In this document: one piece after another, positions 1 to 8,386 of the stretch | How the letters are laid out: each line of letters starts with the position of its first letter | How positions within the stretch are numbered: the first letter of the stretch is position 1 | IMG/VR virus record: IMGVR_UViG_3300047299_000186 | Coordinates: 1 to 24,927 of that record | Strand: one strand, 5' to 3' | From: a virus | DNA: 24,927 bases | Program-made: the position numbers and the translations under genes | Notes under the pieces: model-generated | Told to the model about the DNA's origin: nothing | The model's database searches: none | Seen by the model: the letters and a program-made list of their open reading frames with translations, nothing else

Positions 1-680
1 AGCCCTGTTTCAGCATTTATTAGCGGAATAACGGGCGTCGGTTTCGCGGAGTCCACGCCGATCACAACAAGTTTTCCATCTTGAATAGACCAGTGCGCAT
101 TCAGATCTTGCGCCGTAGCAGTCAAGATCTCGCGTGTGCTGCCGCACACACTTTTGCCGCGCAAGCGTGTTGCGAGGGTATTTGCGACGGCGACGGCGGC
201 CCCGCCAAGCGTTGTGGGTGCACCTGTTTGAGGTACCACGTTGACCGCGCCGTAAACCGTGCGCTTGAACGTTTTCAAAGCAGCCGCGATCACCGAGTTG
301 TGGTCGCTACCGGCCGCCAACGTGGCGATCATGATCGCCTTGTGATAGTCGTAGTCACCGTCACCGGCTTCGATTTCAGCGACGGTATCACAGTCATCCC
401 ACGCACGCTTAAAGCTCGTGATGTTGCCGGTGAACATCAGCGAGTTAAGCCCACCGTAACCCGCTAAAAATGTGACTTGCGTGTTCTCGTCCTGCAAGCG
501 TTGCTCTGTGGCAGGCGCGAGGTTGTACAGTGCAAACGTCGCTTTATTCGGCGTGGAAAGCGCCGTTTTTTCGATCTTGAACTTGACCTGCAAGGGGGCG
601 ACAGTCTCGCTGGAAAAGGCGATACCTGTCACGCCGTCCCCGATAACTACCGCATAAGACCTTAACCAATTAGCTGTCAT
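1..680 (-). CDS. Baseplate hub protein, N-terminal part (runs off left edge)
   Basis: This is an open frame of 226 complete codons that continues past position 1, so the C-terminus is missing. The ATG at 680 overlaps the stop of the upstream gene (ATGA), so initiation is probably coupled. The N-terminal part has a beta-rich pattern (WLRSYAVVIGDG, then VKFKIEKT, KATFALYNLAP). The visible end reads KLVVIGVDSAKPTPVIPLIN followed by AETGL. The phrase 'LxVIG...NAETGL' is characteristic of phage baseplate hub proteins (gp27/gp44/late-control-D-like fold). Such a protein would form the ring that joins the tail tube to the baseplate and the central spike. Its position downstream of the tape measure, Dit-like and plug genes agrees. 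The family call comes from motif memory, not a search. Confidence 0.75.
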   Translation of the reverse strand, partial: MTANWLRSYAVVIGDGVTGIAFSSETVAPLQVKFKIEKTALSTPNKATFALYNLAPATEQRLQDENTQVTFLAGYGGLNSLMFTGNITSFKRAWDDCDTVAEIEAGDGDYDYHKAIMIATLAAGSDHNSVIAAALKTFKRTVYGAVNVVPQTGAPTTLGGAAVAVANTLATRLRGKSVCGSTREILTATAQDLNAHWSIQDGKLVVIGVDSAKPTPVIPLINAETG

Positions 681-982
681 AACAAGGCCACTATAACACC
701 TAAAGGTGGATCAAGCGTGCCCCCTTCGGGGTAAGGATCGTCTTCGAAAACAGTATCCCAAACGACGTAAGCACCACTTTCCGTGCGCCATGCGCGTTTT
801 CTAAAGCTCTTTTTTATCGCGGTGTTGAGAAAGACCGCTCCCGCGCTTCGGATATCAAAACGGTTGACGGAGCTGTAAGGCGTGAGCTGCGCGAAGACGG
901 TGCCCGCGCCGCGCACGTCAAACACCGTGTTTGAAGAAAACAGCGCCAACGGCGCAATCGCTACGCCGTCATACGCGGCCAT
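677..982 (-). CDS. Small tail-region protein, unassigned
   Basis: This 101-aa protein begins at an ATG two bases after the stop of the upstream 308-aa gene, and its own stop overlaps the hub start. It has no membrane segment or signal peptide. The middle contains two similar phrases, 'NTVFDVRGAGTVFAQL' and 'NRFDIRSAGAVFLNT', about 22 residues apart. These suggest a short internal repeat of about 20 residues, which is typical of beta-structured virion proteins. The C-terminal part is rich in acidic residues and Pro. I do not recognise the family. The tight packing between tail genes argues for a virion or assembly role. Confidence 0.7.
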   Translation of the reverse strand: MAAYDGVAIAPLALFSSNTVFDVRGAGTVFAQLTPYSSVNRFDIRSAGAVFLNTAIKKSFRKRAWRTESGAYVVWDTVFEDDPYPEGGTLDPPLGVIVALL

Positions 983-983
983 G

Positions 984-1910
984 TCAGTTGATCACCGGAA
1001 CAGTACCGTTCCAAGGGAAAATCATGGCGCCAAACTGTACGAAGAGCTGACCGCCGGCAAGTGGATAGGTTGAACCCGACGCGATGGCTTGTGAACCCCA
1101 CCAGATATCTACAAGGCGCCCTACGCGTCCGTAAATGGAGGGTGTTCCGGAAAAAACACCGATCGGGCAGATGTGGTAAGCGCCCGCAAACTGGTTTTGC
1201 ACACCCGCAAATAGTTGCGGAACCAAGACATTGGCAGCCATCTCCCCCGTGCAATAAGCGGTGTACGGAGTGGAGGCATGTCGACCTTTTAGATTGGTGT
1301 TTGTTGACATGCTGACACCGAGCGGTCCAGTAGTAGCGTAAAATATGCCGCTATTTGGCGACGCTAGGCAATCGGCCTGCGTGTCTATAAGCCACGTCGT
1401 TACAATAGCTCCGTCGCGCGCTAAAAAGACGCGTGTGGATGCGCCGTCACTGGACTGCGCGACATGCAGCACGTTTTGCCCTGGTGTAGCGCTACCCCAG
1501 GTCAATAAGAAACCCGTCTCGTCTGTCGCTGTAGGCCGCGCGCTCGTTGTGCCCGCACCGAACCCGGCATGCCATGACAAATAAAGGTCATAAGTGCTCG
1601 AGGCGCTACTATTTAGGTCAATACAGATTTGTAGATTGCCTTGACCACCGCACCCGGTCTGCTTCAGCACGATCCACGAACGTGTGCTGTTACCATGCAC
1701 AAGATCCGCGATAGTAGACCAGAGATCGCTAGCGGCAACGGTCACGCCGTTGGACGATCGAACTACTGTCCACGGGGTGGACGCGAACCCGATCAAGCTG
1801 TTTTTCAGCTTCAAAATCATCGTGTCTAGGTCAGTTTCAAGGACGCCCACAGTGGGCGTGACTTGATTAACATCGAATTGCCAAGTTTTTTCGAGAGTAG
1901 GTAGAGCCAT
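984..1910 (-). CDS. Putative tail/baseplate structural protein
   Basis: This 308-aa protein starts at an ATG with a good Shine-Dalgarno (AAAGGTG, which overlaps the preceding TAA stop). It is rich in Ser, Thr, Gly and aromatic residues, with many short alternating hydrophobic stretches, and resembles an all-beta virion protein. No enzymatic motif, signal peptide or membrane span is visible. The N-terminus (MALPTLEKTWQFDVNQV) followed by a 'DLDTMILKLKNSL' helix resembles a capping or adapter segment. It sits between the baseplate plug and hub genes, a place where myophage baseplates normally have few genes, so it may be a host-specific baseplate component. Function is inferred from context only. 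Confidence 0.75.
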   Translation of the reverse strand: MALPTLEKTWQFDVNQVTPTVGVLETDLDTMILKLKNSLIGFASTPWTVVRSSNGVTVAASDLWSTIADLVHGNSTRSWIVLKQTGCGGQGNLQICIDLNSSASSTYDLYLSWHAGFGAGTTSARPTATDETGFLLTWGSATPGQNVLHVAQSSDGASTRVFLARDGAIVTTWLIDTQADCLASPNSGIFYATTGPLGVSMSTNTNLKGRHASTPYTAYCTGEMAANVLVPQLFAGVQNQFAGAYHICPIGVFSGTPSIYGRVGRLVDIWWGSQAIASGSTYPLAGGQLFVQFGAMIFPWNGTVPVIN

Positions 1911-1919
1911 GACACACCT

Positions 1920-2633
1920 TTAGGAAAAGCGGGCGGTGATGCCCGCGGACACACACAAAGCCTTGCCACCGACGTCAGTCGGGGAAGCAACCCACAATTC
2001 AAGGACGATCGGCGCATCAAGTAGCGCGATACTGGGAGCACCCGTATCGATACCCAAAGAGGGACCTGCCACGATTGTGGATTCGTAGATGGTCGTGTGG
2101 TTGGTGGCGTCGTAAAGGCGCACCTGCGCGCTGGAAGCCAGCGGGATCGACATCATGACGGACAGCCCGAAGGACATTGCCCCCGTGGCGCGGTAGTTCG
2201 TCGCGGGAAGGTCCGCGATCCGCATGTAAAGGCCCCCGCCAAGCGTCGGTGTGGTGATCAACGGGTAGAACAGCGAGCCCACAGTGTAAAGCGTGGGAAC
2301 GGGCGCTACGTCGCCGTTTGATACCGAGGTGTTTTCGTCCGTCCAGTAGAAAATCACGTCGGTGCCTATGTTATCGAGCGTGGGGTTCGTCCCGCCAACG
2401 CTTGCACCCACAAGGCGCCCTAGTCCGAGCTGATACGGTCCGAGAAGATCGATGCCGCAAACCAACGGGATGCCTGCGAGAAGGAGTGTTTCCGTGTCTA
2501 AGCGCGTGAGAGTGAACGTCCAGTAACCGGCGATAGCGTTCCAGTGCATTTCGAGTTGCACGGCCACACCAGCCCATTGCGTGGTGAACACGTGGTCCGG
2601 AACACCCGCTAAAATATCAACTGTTTGGATCAT
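1920..2633 (-). CDS. Baseplate plug-like protein with C-terminal extension
   Basis: The protein is 237 aa from the ATG at 2633, which overlaps the stop of the preceding gene as ATGA. A longer reading from 2690 would run back into that gene and is less likely. The first ~70 residues (VAVQLEMHWNAIAGYWTFTL, then LLAGIPLVCGIDLL) match the pattern of the phage baseplate plug family: a beta-sandwich with 'WN...gyWtf...l..G.plv.G.dLL'. That family is usually only about 100 aa. Here about 140 further residues follow, of beta-rich Ser/Thr/Gly character, which could be a second domain exposed on the baseplate. The gene lies directly downstream of the Dit-like gene, as expected for this module. Confidence 0.7.
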   Translation of the reverse strand: MIQTVDILAGVPDHVFTTQWAGVAVQLEMHWNAIAGYWTFTLTRLDTETLLLAGIPLVCGIDLLGPYQLGLGRLVGASVGGTNPTLDNIGTDVIFYWTDENTSVSNGDVAPVPTLYTVGSLFYPLITTPTLGGGLYMRIADLPATNYRATGAMSFGLSVMMSIPLASSAQVRLYDATNHTTIYESTIVAGPSLGIDTGAPSIALLDAPIVLELWVASPTDVGGKALCVSAGITARFS

Positions 2634-3295
2634 TGTGGCACCGTCCGCGGGTCGTAGTAGCCAAGCGCTGTGGCTCCCCGTAATGTCCAACTTGCGGGGG
2701 GCGTGACAGGTGTGCCCGGCTTGTTGCCAGCGTTTACTGTGCCCGCAACACCTCCCGCACGCGCAGAGGACACACCGCCGTTGTTTGCGATAGTTTGCGG
2801 CGACACAAAGCGCACGTGTTCAAGCGTGATGTCGGCCTGGAGAACGCGCGCGGTAGCCACATCTTGCACGGCTTTCACGCTTTGGATACACATGGACGTG
2901 TAAAGTTCTAAGCCCGTTTGCACGTCCAAAAGTTCGAAGTTATCGGCCAGCAACTTGATCGCATCCCACGCGTTGCGTGATCGGGATTGCGACGTATTCA
3001 GACTGAAAATGTCGGTTGGTGTGCCTTGTAAATCTGCAACGGCCACAGTCAAAACAAGCACACGCGGCACCTGATAGGCGTGGTCATGAACGGAACCGCC
3101 CGTTTCAATAGGGTACTTCAACAGCTTGTTTTCGATGCCGTGCGCCTCTGTCACGACGGCGTCAAACGTCAACGTCCCGAAGTAGCGTTTTGCGGGCAGG
3201 ATGTTGACAATACCTGTGGCCACAACGTCAGAAGCGTTCGCGGCTTGCGCGCCCGCATCTGGGCCAATCTGCGAAGAGAAACCCGGTTGTGTCAT
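2630..3295 (-). CDS. Dit-like distal tail / baseplate protein
   Basis: This 221-aa protein starts at an ATG that overlaps the tape-measure stop (ATGA). The conserved core runs from 'FDAVVTEAHGIENKLLKYPI' through 'HAYQVPRVLVLTVAVAD' and 'LLADNFELLDVQTGLELYTS' to 'QADITLEHVRFVSPQ'. This is the pattern of the Dit-like N-terminal domain found in contractile-tail phages: it handles 'no-shift' attachment of the baseplate to the tube and often contains 'P...v.d.v..p..i.l.g.v'. The C-terminal ~50 residues are a Gly/Ala/Pro-rich low-complexity tail. The position right after the tape measure fits. Predicted to be cytoplasmic during assembly and then part of the virion. Confidence 0.7.
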   Translation of the reverse strand: MTQPGFSSQIGPDAGAQAANASDVVATGIVNILPAKRYFGTLTFDAVVTEAHGIENKLLKYPIETGGSVHDHAYQVPRVLVLTVAVADLQGTPTDIFSLNTSQSRSRNAWDAIKLLADNFELLDVQTGLELYTSMCIQSVKAVQDVATARVLQADITLEHVRFVSPQTIANNGGVSSARAGGVAGTVNAGNKPGTPVTPPASWTLRGATALGYYDPRTVPQ

Positions 3296-5049
3296 GGGTT
3301 CACCCCACTTTGCGCGTTGCGCGCGCGGCTTTTACGTTCGGCGGCCGCTCTTCGCAGTGCCTCGGGCACTTTGTCCGCATCAGGTGCGACCACTTTGTCA
3401 ATGTGAATCTGTGAGTTGTCATAGACCGCGGAGCTCTGATCCACTGTGTTAGCTGTGACAGTGGCTTTTTGTCCGGCTGTCAACGGCGTGACGGGTGAGG
3501 GCGGTATGCCTCCGTTCGTTAGGTTGGCAACCACGTTTTGCGAGATCCCGTTGTTCAGGTTTTCGAGCATCGCGCGCGCTTTATCCGTGGGCGACGTCCA
3601 AACTTTTGCCACCGCCTTGCGCTCTTCCTCGGCACTACTGATCAAGCCCAGATAACGCATGACATCCTTGAGGCCGTCGAGTGCTTTTTTGATAAAGGCA
3701 AAAACACCCTCGAAAACCGATGTAGCCACACCGCTTATCCAAAGGAACCCGTCAACCGTCCATTCAATACCCTTCGCGATACCGTTCACGGCGGCTTTCC
3801 AACCGATCACGATCGCATCCCAGATAACAGGGAGGGCGGCGCCCACGGCGTCAATTACGGGCTTAAGCGCAGCGATCACGCCTTTGAGAGCGGGAAAGCG
3901 TTCAATAAGCCGGCCGACAACAGAGTCACCTCCGTTGAAGTATGTCCACAGATCTTGCACAACAAGGGCCGCTATAGCGACGGCACCAAGGACAAGCGTA
4001 GTCAGTGTCAACGTACCACCGAGAGCCGCACTTGCTGCCATTGCCGCAGAGCGTATACCGGTCAATGATATGCGCACGCGCCCTAACATCAACAGAAAGG
4101 GGATGAACTTTTGAACAGCTAACACGGCGTAAAAACGCACGAAACCCGCTGTCACGAGAAACAAAGCCGTGCGCAACAGCACCAAAACCCACTTCATTTG
4201 TGAGATTTGCTTGGTGACCCATTGCGCGCTACTGACGACGCTTTGCACGGCGGCGCCGAAGATCTCGCCCCATAGACGCAAAATAGGCACGAAAATCGAA
4301 TTGAAAATCCCCACGATCGAATTTGTGACCACAAGAAAGGCATCGATGATCGGCATAAGCAAAGGCAAAGCCGACGCTGTCAACGATCTCAAAATCTTAT
4401 TGAAAGAGCCTTTGAGTTTAGCAAGGCCTTTGTCGACGTTGTCGGCAAGCGCGAAATCTGTATCGGTGAGATTCGATCCGGCAATTGCCGCCGCATAAAA
4501 ATCATCAAACGATTTGCTGCCGTCCTTCAACAGCGCGATGGCATGCACATCGATGCCTAGGCGTTGCGCCATGGATAAGCGCTCGCTTTGATCCATGCCC
4601 TGCATCTTGTCCGCAACGTCCTTCAAAACGTCGCGAATACCGCGGGTCGAACCATCGGCATTCTTCGCCTCGATACCGTACTTTTTGAAAAACTGCGCGC
4701 CGCGGCCGATCCCAAGGGAGGCTTGGCCGATCAAGCCTGTCAGGCTTTGGACAGTGCTTTCCCAGCCCTGCAACGTGACATCCGCAACCATTGCCGCTTT
4801 CGCGAAGGAAAAGATCTCGTTCGCGGACTGCCCCACCACTTCGGCGAACGAATTGACGTCGGCCATCTCAGTGATCGTGCCCTGCAACATCAAGCCAAGC
4901 GCGCCAAGCGCGCCCAGTGCCGCCAAAGACAGACCACCCATCCATTTTTGCAAACCGACGAGGGCATCTTGAAAAATGTTGATGCCTGTTAGATCAGGCT
5001 CGAAGCCCAGTTGAACGAAGAATGTGTCCAGAATTGTACCGTTAGCCAT
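3292..5049 (-). CDS. Tail tape measure protein
   Basis: This 585-aa protein starts at an ATG with the Shine-Dalgarno AGGTG 4-5 bases upstream, and overlaps the chaperone frameshift frame by 8 bp. It is mostly alpha-helical, with hydrophobic blocks at about 37-55 (LSLAALGALGALGLMLQG), 225-260, 290-320 and 335-365, typical of the membrane-active part of tape measures. The N-terminal 'SFAEVVGQSANEIFSFAKAA' and 'GLIGQASLGIGRG' segments are seen in related myophage tape measures. The C-terminus carries 'SQIHIDKVVAPDADKVPEAL', another common ending in this family. Using the usual ~0.15 nm per residue, the protein predicts a rather short tail of about 85-90 nm. It acts as the tail-length ruler and probably in DNA ejection. 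Confidence 0.93.
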   Translation of the reverse strand: MANGTILDTFFVQLGFEPDLTGINIFQDALVGLQKWMGGLSLAALGALGALGLMLQGTITEMADVNSFAEVVGQSANEIFSFAKAAMVADVTLQGWESTVQSLTGLIGQASLGIGRGAQFFKKYGIEAKNADGSTRGIRDVLKDVADKMQGMDQSERLSMAQRLGIDVHAIALLKDGSKSFDDFYAAAIAGSNLTDTDFALADNVDKGLAKLKGSFNKILRSLTASALPLLMPIIDAFLVVTNSIVGIFNSIFVPILRLWGEIFGAAVQSVVSSAQWVTKQISQMKWVLVLLRTALFLVTAGFVRFYAVLAVQKFIPFLLMLGRVRISLTGIRSAAMAASAALGGTLTLTTLVLGAVAIAALVVQDLWTYFNGGDSVVGRLIERFPALKGVIAALKPVIDAVGAALPVIWDAIVIGWKAAVNGIAKGIEWTVDGFLWISGVATSVFEGVFAFIKKALDGLKDVMRYLGLISSAEEERKAVAKVWTSPTDKARAMLENLNNGISQNVVANLTNGGIPPSPVTPLTAGQKATVTANTVDQSSAVYDNSQIHIDKVVAPDADKVPEALRRAAAERKSRARNAQSGVNP

Positions 5050-5299
5050 CGTTCACCTGGTTTTTCTCGCGGTATCGCTCAAGCATCTCGTTTTTCACGG
5101 CGATCGCTTCGTTGAACTGCGCGAGGTCGAAGATCGTATAGGTCCCATCCTGTAACTCGCGCAGCGTGCAAAGCGGCGGATCGTGCATTAGCGGCGTGTA
5201 GACTTCCCAGTCTATTGACGATTCTGGGATATCGACGTCGTCTTCCCTTCGCGAGAAACTTAGCTCTTTTCGCGAAGCGTATGCGAAAAACCGCTTATT
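5042..5299 (-). CDS. Tail assembly chaperone, -1 frameshift extension (T-like part)
   Basis: This is an open frame of 85 codons in the -1 frame relative to the upstream chaperone. It lies between a -1-frame TAG at 5302-5300 and a TAA at 5044-5042, and overlaps the tape-measure start by 8 bp. It encodes 'WEVYTPLMHDPPLCTLRELQ' followed by DGTYTIFDLAQFNEAIAVKN and EMLERYRE. The pattern 'L.DGT...DL...NEa.aVk.E...R' is that of the second tail assembly chaperone in myophages. The only in-frame ATG (5188) has no Shine-Dalgarno and would cut off half the conserved part. I therefore infer that the segment is made by -1 frameshifting from the upstream gene, as in the G-GT pairs of lambda-like phages, giving a fusion of about 208 aa. 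Slip candidates are the T5 run at 5290-5286 and the GAAAAG at 5271-5266. Confidence 0.75.
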   Translation of the reverse strand, partial: NKRFFAYASRKELSFSRREDDVDIPESSIDWEVYTPLMHDPPLCTLRELQDGTYTIFDLAQFNEAIAVKNEMLERYREKNQVNDG

Positions 5300-5667
5300 C
5301 TAAGCACGTGATACAGCACGGTCATAAGCCCTATGAGGTTGCCGTCGAACACAGCAAAGGCCTCTTTTCCGCGCACGTTGTTGATCACGACTTGCTTGCC
5401 TGCTTCCACAAGGAAGTCATCGAGAAGGGCGCCGTCGAGGGCGCCTATGACCTGCTCAACGAACCCGAGCATGAGGGGCACATGCTCGGGTAAAAGGGTG
5501 TCACTGGTCACAACCGAAGCAGGCATTTGTGCAACTGAGGCACCTGTGGCCACAAGCATCTTCTGTGCGGCCAACGCGGCGGCCATGCGCCTTGTGAGAC
5601 GCAACATAGGGACGGCGGGAATCGGTGTAATGGTGACGGTAAAACCGGCGATCTCTAGTTGTTCCAT
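5260..5667 (-). CDS. Tail assembly chaperone (G-like part)
   Basis: This 135-aa protein starts at the ATG of a TGATG overlap with the tube gene. It is mainly helical: a short beta N-terminus (IAGFTVTITPIPAVPMLRLT), then Ala-rich helices and 'EHVPLMLGFVEQVIGALDGA LLDDFLVEAGK'. Size, composition and the slot between tail tube and tape measure match the first tail assembly chaperone, which coats the tape measure during tube polymerisation and is absent from the virion. The stop at 5262-5260 lies inside a region where the -1 frame is open, so a fraction of ribosomes probably continue into the extension described separately. Confidence 0.75.
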   Translation of the reverse strand: MEQLEIAGFTVTITPIPAVPMLRLTRRMAAALAAQKMLVATGASVAQMPASVVTSDTLLPEHVPLMLGFVEQVIGALDGALLDDFLVEAGKQVVINNVRGKEAFAVFDGNLIGLMTVLYHVLRISGFSHTLREKS

Positions 5668-6125
5668 CAGATTGATCCTAGTTGTGTGGCGTTGGCTTCA
5701 GTGATCTCGTGTTCCGCGAACTCCATGACCCACGTCTGTTTTCCGGCCTTGCCGCCATGTTCTGGCGCGGGCAATTTGGTGATCATGCCCTTTGTGGCTA
5801 CAGTGCGGTTGCGGTTGACGATGTCGATTAGCGAGCACGACAGGGCCGTCACGAGGATGCCGGGCACCTGATAGGCGTTGGCGATCTGGCGCAAAACGTT
5901 GTTCGAGGGCGACAACTTTTGCAAGGTGATCTCGATGATACAGCCACGATCAGCCGATACGTTGAAAGTCTTCGCACCACACGAACCTGTAGTCACAGTT
6001 GCGAGATCGGCTGACGGCGTGATCTTGATCACAGCATCGCCCTCGTCAAAAGCACCTATGCGGATGCCGTTAATCGTAAGCACACTGTTTTGAAAATTGT
6101 ACGCAAAAGCAGGGTTGTTTGCCAT
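5667..6125 (-). CDS. Tail tube protein (DUF3277-like)
   Basis: This 152-aa protein starts at an ATG with Shine-Dalgarno GAGAGG, 11 bp after the sheath stop. The sequence 'NFQNSVLTINGIRIGAFDEG DAVIKI' followed by 'GCIIEITLQKLSPSNNVLRQ' and 'KLPAPEHGGKAGKQTWVMEF' matches the DUF3277 pattern of contractile-tail tube proteins, whose length is usually 140-150 aa. It would stack as hexameric rings inside the sheath and carry DNA during ejection. The sheath-then-tube order is the classical one for contractile tails. Confidence 0.85.
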   Translation of the reverse strand: MANNPAFAYNFQNSVLTINGIRIGAFDEGDAVIKITPSADLATVTTGSCGAKTFNVSADRGCIIEITLQKLSPSNNVLRQIANAYQVPGILVTALSCSLIDIVNRNRTVATKGMITKLPAPEHGGKAGKQTWVMEFAEHEITEANATQLGSI

Positions 6126-6136
6126 GTGAAAGCCTC

Positions 6137-7672
6137 TCAGCGGTCAAAAGTGACTGCGACGTTTACCTGGTGTATAGCGCCCGCGCCTTTGGCGGCGATT
6201 GCAATGGGCGGTGCCACGCGCGTTGCACGCGAAGCCGCGGACTGCGAAGCGATCGAATCAGCCATCACGCGGAAGCCCACTTTGAGAAGATCGCCGTTGT
6301 TGACGACATCGCCAGCGGTGGTTTTGATCTGGTTTCCGAGCCACACACCGGGGGCAAGCAAGCCGTTATTGACTGCTTTTTGACAGGTCTTTTCGACGAT
6401 GCCCATGAGCGACGCCATACCCTCGTCCGTTTGTGGAAGCCGTGAACGCAACGAGCGCAGATAATTGAAAATGTCCACCTGAAGCTGATTTTGCAACCAA
6501 GCCAGCCCAAGGACTTCGTCAGCCCATCGCCCGCTAGAGGCTTTGCCGTCGAAGATCATTGGATAGGACGCACCCACAGCACCATAATTTGCATAGGCTC
6601 CGCAATTCTTCGCGCGAAGATATGCGGCCGCAGTAGCGTCGATCGACTCAGGTGTCACGCCGGCGATCTGTTGACCGTTCATCGTCTGCATCGCGTCGGC
6701 TTGGGTAAAATCGATCTTCGCGAGATTGACCCACGCACCCACAGCTGCGTAATTCGATGTCGAAGAGTAAATGCACACGGCTTGACCGTTGTTTATGACG
6801 ACAGCTGACACAACGGTCAGCTGCGCGATCAGATAAGCCGTCGACGTCGTATCGCCCGCGGCGATAGCGCCCGCGGCCGTTTCGGTGTGCAGATAAGCTT
6901 TGTTGTTATTGATCGACCATTGCGCTGCCGCGAGTTTATCGGAGGCCGAAGAGTCGTGAGAGAGGGCGTTGCCGTACCACTGTGAGCTTTTACCCGCGAT
7001 GTTTGCAAGCGATACGTCGGCCGTCGCTTCGGCGGCAGCACCGGTGCTCGAGTAACCCCCCGAGGAAGCGGCCAACCCCAAGAGGGCGCTGATGTCCACC
7101 GGGGAACCTGCCCCTGTGGGGGCGACAGCAAAGCCCACAGACGATCCCGTGCCCGTGAGAGCGGTCTGGATCACGAAACGGCTACCTGTCCACACGCACG
7201 TGGTGCCCGCGAGGGCCACAGCAAGAGCTGTTTGTATGACCGAGGCTACACCGTTCAAGGTCGTTTGCAGGTGGAAGTCCAGAGCCGTGAGCTGCTTGTT
7301 TACACCGTTCAAACTGACGTCAAAGCCGCCGTTCGTTACCGCGGTAAACAGTGCGAGTGCTTGTTGTGCGGACGTCAGCAAAGCGCCGTAAAGGCCGCCT
7401 GAAACGGCCGACGTCCAACGTCGCGCGATCGCGAGTTGAGGCACGCCTTGCGCGGCAAACCACACCTGCGCGGCCTTGTACTCTTCATCGCTGGTTTGAA
7501 AATCCGCGGCCACCGCTGAAAGGCTTGAATAGAAGCGAATGCGGTCGGTTGCGGGAAGGCGTGCTGACAAACCGGTGATAAGCGTGGTTCCAAAGGCTTG
7601 CGCGGAAAGACCCGGCGTGCCCACAGAAACAGTAACATTGACTTGATCGGATATCGCAATAGTGGGCATCAT
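6137..7672 (-). CDS. Tail sheath protein (DUF3383-like)
   Basis: This 511-aa protein has two adjacent ATGs, at 7672 and 7669. The Shine-Dalgarno AAAGG is better spaced for the second. The N-terminus 'QVNVTVSVGTPGLSAQAFGT TLIT' and the region 'YKAAQVWFAAQGVPQLAIAR' are typical of DUF3383 sheath proteins. So is the C-terminal part (PMIFDGKASSGRWADEVLGL, then VDIFNYLRSLRSRLPQTDEG). Residues ~113-205 form an inserted beta domain (VSLNG...GVASVIQTAL...GSRFVIQTALTGTGSS...LLGLAASSG) of the flagellin-IN type. The protein forms the contractile outer tail tube. This is the gene that makes the window a myovirus rather than a siphovirus. Confidence 0.93.
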   Translation of the reverse strand: MMPTIAISDQVNVTVSVGTPGLSAQAFGTTLITGLSARLPATDRIRFYSSLSAVAADFQTSDEEYKAAQVWFAAQGVPQLAIARRWTSAVSGGLYGALLTSAQQALALFTAVTNGGFDVSLNGVNKQLTALDFHLQTTLNGVASVIQTALAVALAGTTCVWTGSRFVIQTALTGTGSSVGFAVAPTGAGSPVDISALLGLAASSGGYSSTGAAAEATADVSLANIAGKSSQWYGNALSHDSSASDKLAAAQWSINNNKAYLHTETAAGAIAAGDTTSTAYLIAQLTVVSAVVINNGQAVCIYSSTSNYAAVGAWVNLAKIDFTQADAMQTMNGQQIAGVTPESIDATAAAYLRAKNCGAYANYGAVGASYPMIFDGKASSGRWADEVLGLAWLQNQLQVDIFNYLRSLRSRLPQTDEGMASLMGIVEKTCQKAVNNGLLAPGVWLGNQIKTTAGDVVNNGDLLKVGFRVMADSIASQSAASRATRVAPPIAIAAKGAGAIHQVNVAVTFDR

Positions 7673-7680
7673 TTAGCCTT

Positions 7681-8373
7681 TCAAAAGAGCAGAACGCCGT
7701 CGGTGAAAGCCGTATCAGGGTAGACGGCCGTGATGTCAGTATAGAACTTTTCGCCGGCTTGCAGTGTGTAGCTTTGTTTCGTGCCCCATGGACCGTCCAT
7801 CACGAAAGTGCCCCCAGCAAGCGATCGAATACCACGCGCGATCATGACGTTTGGGGCGTCCGATGTTCCACCGTTGATCGGGTTTTGAAGGGCGTTATAG
7901 ACGAGGAAGTTTTGCGCAACGTAATTCGAATTTACGTCATTGACGTACTGTTGCACGGTCTTTTTCGAGTAGGTACCGGCTGACAGGCCAAGGAGTGTGT
8001 TCGCGGTACCTGCGCCGATCACTACGGTGCTAGACGCACCTGTTTTCGACAACTGCAAACGGTTTGCAACGGGCCCACCTGTGGCAACGGCGCCGATGCT
8101 TTGCGCGGTAAAAGCTGTGATCATGGCCGCGAGAAACGCCGCGAGATTGGCCGTGTTCGTCGCTCCATTACATGTAAAAGTGATTGAATTGACGATCACG
8201 GTTTTACCGTCCAAGCCGCCGCCCACGCCGTAAAGGCTTGCTGCTGTGACGTCCGCGGTACCTATCGCGGCCGCTATCGCGGCGCCTATAGGCACAAATA
8301 GGTCACTGCCCACACTTTGCGGATCAAGGCGTGTAGGTATTGAGTCTTGTACTGTGCGCGTCGCGAATTGCAT
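7681..8373 (-). CDS. Neck/tail-completion structural protein with flagellin-IN-like domain
   Basis: This 230-aa protein starts at an ATG with Shine-Dalgarno AAAGGTG 5 bases upstream, 13 bp after the previous stop. The N-terminus (FATRTVQDSIPTRLDPQSVG) is followed at residues 30-140 by a domain with 'GTADVTAASLYGVGG', 'TANLAAFLAAMITAF', 'RLQLSKTGASSTVVIG' and 'ANTLLGLSAGT'. This clearly resembles segments of the cement protein and the sheath in the same window. The C-terminal part (NVMIARGIRSLAGGTFVMDG, then YTLQAGEKFYTDITAVYPDT) is probably beta-rich. The position between the neck terminator and sheath genes suggests a connector or terminator ring subunit. The exact role is unknown. Confidence 0.75.
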   Translation of the reverse strand: MQFATRTVQDSIPTRLDPQSVGSDLFVPIGAAIAAAIGTADVTAASLYGVGGGLDGKTVIVNSITFTCNGATNTANLAAFLAAMITAFTAQSIGAVATGGPVANRLQLSKTGASSTVVIGAGTANTLLGLSAGTYSKKTVQQYVNDVNSNYVAQNFLVYNALQNPINGGTSDAPNVMIARGIRSLAGGTFVMDGPWGTKQSYTLQAGEKFYTDITAVYPDTAFTDGVLLF

Positions 8374-8386
8374 GGAACACCTTTAT

